This document shows positions 16,644 through 24,903 of a DNA stretch of 34,706 bases, piece after piece; position 1 is the first letter of the stretch, and each line of letters opens with the position of its first letter. Source of the stretch: Bradyrhizobium hipponense (GTDB lineage: Bacteria > Pseudomonadota > Alphaproteobacteria > Rhizobiales > Xanthobacteraceae); NCBI RefSeq assembly GCF_008123965.1, contig NZ_VSTH01000146.1, positions 1 to 34,706 on the forward strand, given 5' to 3'. Below the pieces are notes generated by a model. That model was not told the origin of the DNA and searched no databases. It worked only from the letters and a program-made list of their open reading frames with translations. A program made the translations under genes and the position numbers.

Positions 16644-17795
16644 TTAGCTCAGCACCTGCTCCGCTTCCGTGACTGCGCAGAGAACATGATAGAACGACGA
16701 CGCAGGAATGGTGTCGACCAGCGATGTGCCGTCGCGATCGAAATGATCGAACCAGCCACCTTTGACGGGATGGCTGAGATAATGCCGTTCGAGCCGCACC
16801 AGCGCCGCGCGCGCTTCTTCCGCCGCCCCCGTCTCGCCGGACTCGGCCTGGGCGATCCACGCCTTGGCAATCTCGGTCTGCGGCCACAGCCGGCGCGAGC
16901 CGCGGCGGATGTTGCCGGTGTCGTCGCCCTCGTCGACGAGGCAGCCGGTGGCCTCGTCGCGATAACGCAACGCGGTCGCCAGCAGCTCAGTGCGCCGCTG
17001 CCCGGTCGGACATCCCGTGATCCGCTCGAACCCCTTCAGGAGCCAGACCCATTCCGCCTGGTGGCCGGGCTCGACGCTGATCGGCTCGATCTTCGACCAG
17101 TCCTCCTCGAAATATTCGCCGAGCGTATGCTTCTGCTTGTCGTAGAGATTGGCGAGGAACAGTGCAAAAAATTCGCCGGCGCGGTTCTGGAACGACAAAT
17201 CGTGGGTCGCGTCGAAACACGCGATCAGCGCCTCGAACAGATGCATGTGCGGATTCTGACGGCGTGGGAGCGAGACCGGCAGGCCTTCGTGGACGCCGCC
17301 ATGCGGCGAGCGCAAATGGCCGTCGAGGAAGGCGAGCAATGCGTCGATCTCGGCGCGAACCTGCGCGTCCTTGTCGAGCGCATAGACGGTCGCCAGCGCG
17401 AACAGGACGAAGGCGTGGTCGTAGGCATCGCGACGCGCGTCCAGCACCGCACCCTCCGGCGTCAGCCGGTGCACGTAGCCGGGCCGGCCGTCGGGCGCCT
17501 TCGCTCTTGCCAGCAGATGATCGAGCCCCTTCAGCGCGATGGCGCGCCCGTCCGGGTACCAGCCCATCTGCGCCGCCTTGGCGTAGCACCAGATCTGCCG
17601 GGCCTGCACGAACACGCGCCGCGGCGCGGCCGCATCCGCCGTGCCATCACAATGCAGCCGGTCGATGAAGCCGCCCGCGGCATGGTCCCAGCCGACGGTC
17701 GACCACAGCGGCAAGGCCTCGCCGATCATGCGACGCTTCAGGCGCGCGACGACGCCGGACGCCTCGCCCGCCGCAATGATTCCTTCGTCCGCCAT
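16644..17795 (-). CDS. AGE family sugar epimerase/isomerase
   Basis: The 383-residue protein belongs to the N-acylglucosamine 2-epimerase family, an (alpha/alpha)6 barrel that interconverts sugars such as N-acylglucosamine/N-acylmannosamine or mannose/fructose. Family features are WSTVGWDHAAGGFIDRLH near the N-terminus, DHAFVLFALATVYAL, NPHMHLFEALIACFD and EPGHQAEWVWLL, which supply active-site His and Glu residues. The frame opens 20 codons earlier, but GGAGA sits 9 nt before ATG 17795 (MADEGIIAAG). Substrate choice cannot be read; mannose isomerase/epimerase activity is a common alternative to the name-giving reaction. It diverges from the PaaK-like gene. Confidence 0.88.
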   Translation of the reverse strand: MADEGIIAAGEASGVVARLKRRMIGEALPLWSTVGWDHAAGGFIDRLHCDGTADAAAPRRVFVQARQIWCYAKAAQMGWYPDGRAIALKGLDHLLARAKAPDGRPGYVHRLTPEGAVLDARRDAYDHAFVLFALATVYALDKDAQVRAEIDALLAFLDGHLRSPHGGVHEGLPVSLPRRQNPHMHLFEALIACFDATHDLSFQNRAGEFFALFLANLYDKQKHTLGEYFEEDWSKIEPISVEPGHQAEWVWLLKGFERITGCPTGQRRTELLATALRYRDEATGCLVDEGDDTGNIRRGSRRLWPQTEIAKAWIAQAESGETGAAEEARAALVRLERHYLSHPVKGGWFDHFDRDGTSLVDTIPASSFYHVLCAVTEAEQVLS

Positions 17796-17881
17796 CGCGT
17801 TCTCTCCACGCCCCGACAATGGCCGTCTGATACCCATGCCGGCGGCGGCGCGCAACGGATGCCAACCCGGAAAGATCAGTC

Positions 17882-19105
17882 ATGACTGCCCATTACGACG
17901 CCCTGGAGACGCGCGAACAGACCGCGCGCGAGGCCGAGCTGTTCTCCCGCCTGCCGGGCGTGCTGCGCAGCGCGATGAACGCACCCGCCTATGCCGAACG
18001 CCTGAAGGGCTTCGATCCGGCTGCCGTGACCTCCAGAACGGCGCTGGCGAGCCTGCCGGTGCTGCGCAAGTCGGAACTGCCGGCCCTGCACAAGGCCTCC
18101 ATGCCCTTCGGCGGCTTCGTGGCGGCGGCGCCGGGATCGTTCGCCCGGCTCTTCACCTCGCCCGGTCCGATCTTCGAGCCGGAGGGGCGGCAGGTTGACC
18201 CCTGGCGCGGCGCACGGGCCCTGTTCGCAGCCGGGTTCCGGGAAGGCGACGTGGTGCTCAATACCTTCAGCTACCACCTCACCCCCGGCGGCTTCATCTT
18301 CGATTCCTCGGCACGCGCGCTCGGTTGCGCAGTAATCCCGGCCGGCCCCGGCAACACCGAACAGCAATTCGAGCTGATCGAGGCCTACCGACCGGTCGGC
18401 TACAGCGGAACGCCGGACTTTCTGAAAATATTGCTCGATGCCGCAGCAAGCGCGGGCCGTGACGTCTCCTCGATCAAGCGCGCGCTGGTTTCGGGCGCCG
18501 CCTTCCCCCCCTCGCTCCAGGCCGAGATCAAGGCGCGCGGCATCGACGCCTACCAGGCCTTCGGCACCGCCGATCTCGGCGTCATCGCCTTCGAAACCGG
18601 AGCGCGCGACGGCATGGTCGTCAACGAGGACCTGATCATGGAGATCGTCAATCCCGGTACCGGCGACCCGGTAGCACCGGGCGACGTCGGCGAGATCGTG
18701 GTGACCTCGCTCGATCCGCACCATCCCTGGATTCGCCTCGCACTCGGCGACCTCACCGCGGCGCTGCCAGGTCCGAGCCCGTGCGGGCGCACCAACATGC
18801 GCATCAAGGGCTGGACGGGCCGCGCCGACCAGACCACCAAGGTCAAGGGCATGTTCGTCCGCCCCGAGCAGGTCGCCGAAATCGGCAAGCGCCATCCGGC
18901 GCTCGGGCGCCTGCGCCTCGTCGTCACGCGCCAGGGCGAGACCGACGCGATGACGCTGAAAGCGGAAACTGCAACCGCGAACGAAACGCTACGCGAAGAG
19001 ATCGCCGACACCTTGCGTACCGTGACAAAGCTCGGCGGCACCGTCGAGCTGGTCAGCCCCGGCGCGCTGCCGAACGACGGCAAGGTGATCGCGGACGAGC
19101 GGTAA
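17882..19105 (+). CDS. PaaK-like adenylate-forming (phenylacetate-CoA ligase-type) protein
   Basis: The 407-residue protein resembles the PaaK branch of AMP-binding enzymes: the N-terminal YAERLKGFDPAAVTSRTALASLPVLRKSEL, GCAVIPAGPGNTEQQFELIEAYRPVGYSGTPDFL, the adenine-site region YQAFGTADLGVIAFET, GEIVVTSLDPHHPWIRLALGD and the C-terminal GRADQTTKVKGMFVRPEQV with the lysine region. The usual SSGTTGxP phosphate loop is replaced by LFTSPGPIFEPEG, so catalysis may differ. It is probably a CoA ligase for an aryl or related acid, or a transferase-type derivative. Its position after the importer operon fits acid activation. The gene marks the right edge of the dense core region. Confidence 0.85.
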   Translation: MTAHYDALETREQTAREAELFSRLPGVLRSAMNAPAYAERLKGFDPAAVTSRTALASLPVLRKSELPALHKASMPFGGFVAAAPGSFARLFTSPGPIFEPEGRQVDPWRGARALFAAGFREGDVVLNTFSYHLTPGGFIFDSSARALGCAVIPAGPGNTEQQFELIEAYRPVGYSGTPDFLKILLDAAASAGRDVSSIKRALVSGAAFPPSLQAEIKARGIDAYQAFGTADLGVIAFETGARDGMVVNEDLIMEIVNPGTGDPVAPGDVGEIVVTSLDPHHPWIRLALGDLTAALPGPSPCGRTNMRIKGWTGRADQTTKVKGMFVRPEQVAEIGKRHPALGRLRLVVTRQGETDAMTLKAETATANETLREEIADTLRTVTKLGGTVELVSPGALPNDGKVIADER

Positions 19106-19634
19106 CGATGACCTTGTTCTGGTAACAGCGAATATTTCGCAAATCTGCGCCCTGTTCAGACGCGAACCCGCGCAAAACCCGCGGAATATCCGAGGCTTAC
19201 GCGCCTCTGGCGAGCAGCGGGCGGAAAATAACAGGGAATTCCAGATCGCTATCAGGGAATTGCCTGGCCAAGAACAGGGAATCTGCCGAGCCGAAGCAGG
19301 GAAGCCAATCGGTTAGCCCTGGCAGACGCGCGAGAACAACCTTCTGACCTCCTGACCTACCAACGCTGACGGCGGCCTCATCGCAAACAAGCAGGGCATC
19401 TAGGATCTGCCCCTCACGTCGGAGCGCCGCCATATTGTCACGCCCTTGTGATGGATTTCGGAAACGCAATAGGAGGCCTCTACATTCGGCAATTGGACTC
19501 GCCCGCTACCCCCATGGCCCCCAGAATCCGCAATATCGGATTTTGAGCGTTTACCAACGCGGTCGGCCGCGTACTGCCGAAGCTCCATCTTGGGATAGCG
19601 TTCTCCGCACCAGCCACCCTAAGGAGAAATGAGC
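19106..19634. other. Non-coding, degraded island border
   Basis: The stretch has no convincing gene. CAGGGAA recurs four times at 19,230-19,310 with irregular spacing, and GCGAATATTTCGC (near 19,128) forms a short hairpin just past the PaaK-like gene, which may end its transcript. From here on gene density and composition change, so I take this as the border with the accessory region. I see no tRNA gene or integrase to mark an attachment site. Confidence 0.45.
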
Positions 19635-20045
19635 ATGGGCATTCCATTCGATCAGCAGCAGCTTCGCAACGATCCGCCATGGGTCGTCCACCACGACCTC
19701 CCCACCAAGAAGCGCCGCGGTCGCCCGCCCAACCATCCGGCACTTGAGGACTTTACCCTTGAGCAGATCGACCGGATCTATCCGTCGCTGTGCCGGCGGC
19801 TTAAGGCAGATCAAGCGGCTCAGGAGCGCACCGCCGATCATGTCGCGACCAGCGAATGCGCCTACCGCCTGTTGGCATTTTGGGCGCGAGAGCGCCTGTT
19901 GAACATAGATTGGACGACCCTCCGCAATAAGCACACCTTGTGGAAGCGCGGGTACCTTCATCGCGAAGAATACTGCACAGATTCCGAGGACTTCGATGCA
20001 GAGATCGAACGGCAGTTTCCGCGACCTCCAAATCGTGCACCGTAA
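19635..20045 (+). CDS. Hypothetical protein with AT-hook-like motif
   Basis: The 136-residue protein contains KKRRGRPPNHP (about 25-35), an AT-hook-like basic motif that binds the minor groove in other proteins. A helical region follows (TLEQIDRIYPSLCRRLKADQ, SECAYRLLAFWARERLLNIDW). I do not recognise a named family. AAGGAG (19621-19626) is 8 nt before ATG 19635; the ATG at 19629 is too close to it. The methyltransferase gene begins 93 bp downstream in the same direction, and both may have belonged to one transferred DNA-modification unit. Confidence 0.65.
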   Translation: MGIPFDQQQLRNDPPWVVHHDLPTKKRRGRPPNHPALEDFTLEQIDRIYPSLCRRLKADQAAQERTADHVATSECAYRLLAFWARERLLNIDWTTLRNKHTLWKRGYLHREEYCTDSEDFDAEIERQFPRPPNRAP

Positions 20046-20137
20046 CCTCTAATTTCCGTGAGCGAATTCGGAGCCCTGATCTGCAAAACCTCTCCGGGGG
20101 CAATCCGCCCCAAGCGAACTCAACCAGGAGAGAACCT

Positions 20138-20365
20138 TTGCAGATCGAGCACATGTCAATTGACGCGTTAAAGCCCTACGCTGGGAATGCGCGCACCCAT
20201 TCGGCGAAGCAGATCAAGCTGATCGCACAGAGCATCGAACGGTTCGGCTTCACCAACCCAATTGTTATCGATGATGCAGGAGAGGTCATTGCAGGGCATG
20301 GACGTCTTGCGGCTGCCAACCTGCTCAACCTACAGACGGTTCCCTGCGTCCGCCTCTCGCATCTT
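20138..20365 (+). pseudogene. ParB-domain DNA methyltransferase, piece 1 of 3 (N-terminus)
   Basis: From TTG 20138, preceded by AGGAGAG, the piece encodes a ParB N-terminal (ParB/Srx) domain: MSIDALKPYAGNARTHSAKQI, IAQSIERFGFTNPIVID and the GEVIAGHGRLAAA nucleotide-binding box. Homology stops after VPCVRLSHL (20365); the frame then runs into unrelated residues and stops at 20437. The missing continuation, SETDKRAYVLADNRLAEKAGW, is found on the other strand starting at 26374. Joining 20365 to 26374 keeps the frame exactly. The apparent open frame back to 19940 lies inside the preceding gene and is not the start. Confidence 0.85.
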
Positions 20366-20657
20366 GCCGACGTCGCTGAACGCCGGATCAACGATCGTGG
20401 GCGCGGGTTCGCAATCTTGTACCGCTTGGCTGAATAGGAAGAAGAACTTAGTCGTAAAGGCAGCCTTTGAATCCTAGGTCGTGGGCTTCGTCAGCGGGCT
20501 AAACGTGAGTGCCGAGAGGGACATTGTCGGCGGCGGCGATTTCTCCGCGATCGTTGCTTGGATGGACCGGCGCTGCAAATCTAATTCTTCAGATCAAATC
20601 GGAGTTGCAGCTCTGGATCTAGCGATGGAATTGGCTGGTAACGCGGCGAAGCGCTGA
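20366..20657 (+). pseudogene. Small secreted protein, piece 2 of 2 (body), with amber codon
   Basis: From 20367 the frame reads PTSLNAGSTIVGAGSQSCTAW, then VVGFVSGLNV, then SAIVAWMDRRC and DLAMELAGNAAKR before TGA 20657. This pattern (GAG..SC..W, GF.SG.N, AWMD..C) is one I know from small secreted proteins of proteobacteria, with two cysteines likely forming a disulfide. The signal peptide start is absent here and lies on the minus strand at 26412-26375. Joining the two gives 109 residues. A TAG at 20475-20477 sits where family members have Trp, so the gene is damaged even after rejoining. Confidence 0.75.
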
Positions 20658-21058
20658 TCTGCTAGACAGGCCAGTTGACGCTGAGGCCGCTAACGTCCTT
20701 AGCCGTCCGTGAATCACGGAGACACCTGTGCGGATCAAGCTACCCGAGACAGACCTCAAGTCAGTGCAAAGCCTTGGTAGCATTGAGCTTAAAGACGAAG
20801 GCGGCGGACACGTCGGCCATACTTCTTCGGAAAGGGTCACGGCCGGACCGTCTTCCTATTCGGGAAGTACCAGGGCACGTTCAAGACCCACGCTGAGTGT
20901 CAAGCTTTCATCGATGGCGTGACCGCTGTGATCGATGGCAACCGCGGGTCCCGCGGCGACTAGTTGAACCGAGTTGAGCGACTGGAAGCTTGCCGTTAGT
21001 GCGGCAAGACGGACGTCGCGCTGCCTACTCTGAAAGGCGGCTCAAGGTTTACGCAACG
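20658..21058. other. Region of decayed sequence
   Basis: Apart from the frameshifted small gene at 20728-20963, I find nothing recognisable here. No ribosome site or repeat is evident near the glycosyltransferase end. Confidence 0.4.
20728..20963 (+). pseudogene. Frameshifted small hypothetical gene
   Basis: GTG 20728, after CGGAGACACCT, opens VRIKLPETDLKSVQSLGSIE, and the frame runs to about 20818. A neighbouring frame then gives a protein-like tail, YFFGKGHGRTVFLFGKYQGT followed by FKTHAECQAFIDGVTAVIDG, ending at TAG 20961-20963. The tail looks like a folded small domain but has no start of its own, because a stop lies just upstream in that frame. One indel near 20818 would join the two. 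I do not recognise the family. Confidence 0.35.
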
Positions 21059-22432
21059 TCAGACTTTGCAGCTTCTTGTCGGTTGACCTGCGCCCTGCGA
21101 CTGTTTGAGAAGCCACATCGTCATGGCCGTGGCAAGACCCGTGGCAATTAAGTACGCGGGGGACATGTTCCACCCGCTACCTGCGAGCACTAAATAGCTC
21201 AGCAATCCTCCAGTCGAAACGGTGAAGCCAAGCCAGGCAAGCTTTGGGAAATGAAATGCACGTTCGCCGCGCCAAAGATCAAGCACGAGGTAGAACACGA
21301 GAAAGGTGTTGCCGAGCGCCGCCGGCAGCAAACCCATGATGATACCGCTCTCGAATCCAAGATAGGATAACACGCCGTCAACCTGAGCAATCACGGCGAA
21401 CGGCAAATAGCGCGGATTGATGCAGGCCAGGGCGATAGACGCGAGCTCAAAGGCATAGAAATAACGCTCATACATCTTCGGAAGCAGGTACGGCATGAGC
21501 ATGAGTGAGACACACGCGGCGAGCAAAATGAACTCTGGGCCCGTTCGTTTGGAACGCGCGATGAACATTGACAAGGCAAGCCCGCTCACAGCCGCAAGCA
21601 CCAGGCCGATGGCGACTCCGATCTCGTACGGTGTACCTCCAGCCAATACCCAGATGTTCGCTGCATTCATTGTGAGGCGATGGAATGTGTGAGCTTGCTC
21701 TAAATAGACACCCGCTACGGAGCCTAAGGATCTGCCAGCGACGAAAACCGGAATGGCGAGAACCACGTAGATCCCGGGAACAGCGGCGAGCCATGCCGGG
21801 TGGATCCTGCGGCGCAGTAGCATGCCCAACACTAAGGGCCCTAGAAAGACGCCCTGGGCCTTCACCGAAACAGCCGCCGCGAATGGCAAAACGCCATTTC
21901 GGCCCCGCATGAACAGGGCTACGGAGACCAGCGTGAAGAACGTCCAGATCGAATCGGCCTGTGCCCACATTGCGCCGTTGAAGAGCACCGTCGGCGCAAG
22001 CCAAACAGCGCAGAAGGCCAGGGAGGTGCGCAACGGCACCTTTGTCGCTCGCCAGACGATCTGGGCCACAGCGATTGCGCAGCCCAACTCGAAGACCGCC
22101 GAGATTGCTTTCACGAGGGACAGTGGCTGCCCCAGCCAATCAAATCGCGCGGCAATCAGCAGGAGGTAGCTGTAAAACGGGGTGTAGTTGGTGAAAGGTT
22201 CCGCCAGCGCGCCGATCCCGTGATCTCGAGCAAAGCCATACCACGGGATCAGGAACTGAATGGCGTCGTCGGTAGCGTGCTCCCGGGCGAGGCAACGGAG
22301 CGCAAGGCCTGCAAACCCGCATACCATCGCTAGGACGATCGCAAGCAGTGAGTTCGTGGGTGGCGTCTTGTTTGGACTGATGTCGCCGCCGTGCCCGTGC
22401 GATGTGCGGATTACAATAATCTCTTCTGTCAC
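21059..22432 (-). CDS. Gpi18-like membrane mannosyl/glycosyltransferase
   Basis: The protein of about 457 residues has roughly ten hydrophobic segments and the GT-C fold pattern. The first large loop carries the acidic ATDDAIQFLIPWYGFARDHG and the EPFTNYTPFYSYLL motif typical of Gpi18-like/DUF2029-type glycosyltransferases, which use polyprenyl-phosphate sugars. YLLPKMYERYFYAFEL in the C-terminal half is also characteristic. It probably adds a sugar to a surface glycan or lipid. The start is uncertain: GTG 22432 or TTG 22459, and no strong ribosome site is seen. No glycan operon surrounds it, and it lies inside the inverted segment, so it was probably carried in with foreign DNA. Confidence 0.75.
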   Translation of the reverse strand: MTEEIIVIRTSHGHGGDISPNKTPPTNSLLAIVLAMVCGFAGLALRCLAREHATDDAIQFLIPWYGFARDHGIGALAEPFTNYTPFYSYLLLIAARFDWLGQPLSLVKAISAVFELGCAIAVAQIVWRATKVPLRTSLAFCAVWLAPTVLFNGAMWAQADSIWTFFTLVSVALFMRGRNGVLPFAAAVSVKAQGVFLGPLVLGMLLRRRIHPAWLAAVPGIYVVLAIPVFVAGRSLGSVAGVYLEQAHTFHRLTMNAANIWVLAGGTPYEIGVAIGLVLAAVSGLALSMFIARSKRTGPEFILLAACVSLMLMPYLLPKMYERYFYAFELASIALACINPRYLPFAVIAQVDGVLSYLGFESGIIMGLLPAALGNTFLVFYLVLDLWRGERAFHFPKLAWLGFTVSTGGLLSYLVLAGSGWNMSPAYLIATGLATAMTMWLLKQSQGAGQPTRSCKV

Positions 22433-22958
22433 GCGATCACCCGCTGGTGATTTCTTCAAGATCGAACGAGATGTTGAAGCTTCATATTGTGATCAGCCTA
22501 TACGAGTAATCATGTAAATGTCGTATGGGCGTAGGTTGTGTGAGTCTGTGCATGCCATCGAACGAATTGTTTGGTTAGCGAAAGCTTTAGCGAAACTGGC
22601 GATCATCGAAGCTCCGCAGCAGGAGAGCGAGCCCGCATTTAGCTCCTTTCGGGGGGCTCGGGTCGTTGCTGCTGTGCTGGAGAAGCGGCATCTTGGGCGA
22701 ACGCGCGAAATTAAGCTGTCCGTAGTGTTGGTAACCCGTGATGACGAGCTGATTGGCGCAAGGTGGCATCGATCACCGATAGTGCGAAAGATTTGCGACG
22801 GCCGATTTCGGGGCGCGGCGGCCGGAATTGGCTCGAGTTCAGCCGACATTCGCGTGCTGACGGCAGCGGTCGCAAGCCGGGACGCCCCATGCGTGGCGAC
22901 CTGCAAGGGGCCTTTGAGCTCTTAAGCGGGTTTGACAAGTTGCTGGCAGGCTATTCAG
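22433..22958. other. Unassigned intergenic stretch
   Basis: Open frames exist on both strands (about 135 residues each way), but neither shows a ribosome site, a recognisable domain or codon use that separates it from its antisense. I treat this as non-coding or decayed DNA. Confidence 0.4.
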
Positions 22959-23330
22959 CTAACGATGGATTATACTGGCACCTTCCTCTGCCAAGAGCTG
23001 CTCGAGATCGTGGACCTTCTCCGGCAGGAATATAGGCTTGCCGGCCTTCGCTGGATCGGTCTGATCGAGCAACTGACCGCTTCGTTCCAGCGCCCGCCAA
23101 ACGTTAGCCCTCGCGTTTTTGTCGCCTTGGACAGCCGCGTTGTAGTTCTTCAGCAATATGGCCTCGGCGCGGGTCATACGCGTCGGTCGCCCGTTATAAG
23201 GAACGGTCACGCGTTCCATGGCGAGCCGCTTAAAGATCGTGATGATGTGTTCCTGACGCTGGGGCGAGACGCGTTGTCGCCGGGGGGACCTCTTGGAAGC
23301 GGGTATGGCCTCGCCTGTATGTGAACCCAT
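22959..23330 (-). CDS. DUF5681-like C-terminal protein with its own ribosome site
   Basis: GGAGGAG lies about 9 nt before ATG 23330, so this 123-residue protein can be made independently even though it is in frame with the transposase. It reads MGSHTGEAIPASKRSPRRQR at the start, then VTVPYNGRPTRMTRAEAILL and NYNAAVQGDKNARANVWRAL. The NGRPTRMTRAEA...GD..A pattern resembles the second half of DUF5681 proteins, often found with phage-like or methyltransferase genes. The usual N-terminal GNPKGRP motif is missing, so the front may have been lost or replaced at the insertion. Confidence 0.55.
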   Translation of the reverse strand: MGSHTGEAIPASKRSPRRQRVSPQRQEHIITIFKRLAMERVTVPYNGRPTRMTRAEAILLKNYNAAVQGDKNARANVWRALERSGQLLDQTDPAKAGKPIFLPEKVHDLEQLLAEEGASIIHR

Positions 23331-24746
23331 TTCTTTTTTTCTCCTCCTTCCATGCTTTATTTTAAGGCGCCTGAGGTTGTCGGCGACAACGCCGAGCCCG
23401 ACCCAGCGCTTCATTCCGGCGCTGCCTTTGTAGCGGCAGCGATCGAGCCCGTGCCGCCGTTTGGCGACGCTGATGCGCCCCTCGCATCCGGTCCGCCATT
23501 TCTGGCCGTTGCGGAACCAACTCTTCTTCTGCTCGCGCTTGCGGGCGACGCTCTTGGTGGAACGATTGGGGATGCAGACGCGCTTGACGCCGCTCGCCTT
23601 CGCCGCGGCTTCATTCCTGGCGGAATAGAACCCGGCATCTGCCGCGACCAGACGTGGCGTGCGACCGAGCTTGGCTTGGTGGATTTCGATGGCCGGGATC
23701 AACAGGCCCGAATCGCTCGGCCGCCGATCATAGACTTCGTAGTCGATCACGATCTGGTTTTCGGCTTCCTGCAGCTTGACCATCTTGCCGAACTCGTTGG
23801 GCTTGCCGGCCTTGCCCTTGCGAATGATCTCCGTCGAGGGCTCGAACACGCTGAAGAGCTTGTCCTCTGTCCGCGTGTTGCCGTGGAAGATGCGTTGCCG
23901 GGTCTGCCGCATCACCTGCCGCACCAGCGGCATCATCGCTTCCAGCTCCTGCCGCAAGCCTTGCAGCGCCAGCCGTTTCAAGATGCCCCTGGCCCGCTTC
24001 ACGCCGGTGGATATCTCATGGGAGAAGCGCTTCGCTTGCCCCACCACTCGGCTCGTCGAGTTCAATAGCTTACGGTAGCCTTGCTTGAGCCTCTCGTGAT
24101 TGAGCGGTCCTTTGGCACGCGCAATCCGCGAGATATCGAGCAGCCGCAGTTTTACGCTTCGCGTTCGGTCGCGCAGCTTGGTTCCGGCCGCGCCCGCGAT
24201 CTCGGTGACCTTCTTCATGGTGCGGATCAGCACCCTAACCCCGTCACCCAGCAACGTGCTGTCGGTCGGGTAATGGATGTTGGTCTCCACCACCGTCGTA
24301 TCCACACGCATTCTGCGTCCCTGCGTCACCCCTTGTTGCTGCGCGATTTGCACGATCCGGTCGTGGATCTGTCTGATCGTCTCCGGATCCACAGCCAGGC
24401 CCCAGCGCCCCATCGTCTTGGCGTCCGGCATCTTGCCGCCGCCCACACGGGTGAAGTCGCGATACACCAGATTGGCGCGCACTTCGCGTTCCAGCACGTG
24501 ATAGCTCCAGTTGCGAACATGCTTGAGGATCAACAACCGCAACACCACCTCGGCCGGCGCGCCCAGCCGACCACGACTGCGGCTCTTGGGATGTCGTCTC
24601 GCCAGCGCCTCGTACACCGCACCGACGATCTGTTCATCCGCCAGAACCCGGTCAGCATGGGTCATCCAACCTTCGCGAAGATCGCTCACTTCCCCGGCGA
24701 TCAAGCCGTCGCCGAAGCTCAGTTGCGCTCTGCGCATCTCAATCAC
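22959..24746 (-). CDS. ISNCY-type transposase, read in frame into a downstream gene
   Basis: The transposase part covers about the first 460 residues: LSFGDGLIAGEVSDLREGWM, LRLLILKHVRNWSYHVLEREVRANLVYRDFTR, KMPDAKTMGRWGLAVDPE, the first catalytic Asp in MRVDTTVVETNIHYPTDS, a second in RLVAADAGFYSARNE, and the Glu in CEGRISVAKRRHGLDRCRYKG. This is the ISNCY-type DDE enzyme that moves the element by cutting and joining DNA. The start is GTG 24746 after GAGGAAG, overlapping the end of the DUF6788-like gene, or ATG 24737. There is no stop after NLRRLKIKHGRRRKKE; the frame continues through ATG 23330 into the 123-residue gene at 22959-23330. Terminal inverted repeats were not identified. Confidence 0.85.
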   Translation of the reverse strand: MIEMRRAQLSFGDGLIAGEVSDLREGWMTHADRVLADEQIVGAVYEALARRHPKSRSRGRLGAPAEVVLRLLILKHVRNWSYHVLEREVRANLVYRDFTRVGGGKMPDAKTMGRWGLAVDPETIRQIHDRIVQIAQQQGVTQGRRMRVDTTVVETNIHYPTDSTLLGDGVRVLIRTMKKVTEIAGAAGTKLRDRTRSVKLRLLDISRIARAKGPLNHERLKQGYRKLLNSTSRVVGQAKRFSHEISTGVKRARGILKRLALQGLRQELEAMMPLVRQVMRQTRQRIFHGNTRTEDKLFSVFEPSTEIIRKGKAGKPNEFGKMVKLQEAENQIVIDYEVYDRRPSDSGLLIPAIEIHQAKLGRTPRLVAADAGFYSARNEAAAKASGVKRVCIPNRSTKSVARKREQKKSWFRNGQKWRTGCEGRISVAKRRHGLDRCRYKGSAGMKRWVGLGVVADNLRRLKIKHGRRRKKEMGSHTGEAIPASKRSPRRQRVSPQRQEHIITIFKRLAMERVTVPYNGRPTRMTRAEAILLKNYNAAVQGDKNARANVWRALERSGQLLDQTDPAKAGKPIFLPEKVHDLEQLLAEEGASIIHR

Positions 24747-24903
24747 GTTTCTTCCTCCCCCGCGGCATCGCCGCATCAGGACGCAACAGGTCGTGATTGA
24801 ACTCGCAGATCGCCTCGATCGCGTCTTTCAGCTTCTGGTAATTCTCCAGCCAGCGGCGTACCTCGGCAACGCGCTCACGCCGCACACTGAACTGGCGCAC
24901 GCG
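24739..24903 (-). pseudogene. DUF6788-like gene, piece 2 of 2 (C-terminus)
   Basis: On the minus strand from 24903 the frame reads RVRQFSVRRERVAEVRRWLE, NYQKLKDAIEAICEFNHDLL and RPDAAMPRGRKKRD, ending at TGA 24739, which overlaps the transposase GTG by 8 bp. This matches the helical second half of DUF6788-like proteins. The N-terminal half is on the plus strand at 25796-25979. Rejoined at the shared CGCG it gives 345 nt, an exact 115 codons. The overlap with the transposase start suggests the two genes were translationally coupled within one element. Confidence 0.8.

Noticed and set aside
19940..20437. Single 165-residue gene starting at 19940
   Set aside because: The front overlaps the previous gene out of frame; the ParB domain starts only at TTG 20138 and ends at the 20365 breakpoint.
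22518..22925. 135-residue plus-strand frame and its 137-residue opposite
   Set aside because: Neither has a ribosome site or recognisable content, and each could be the shadow of the other.
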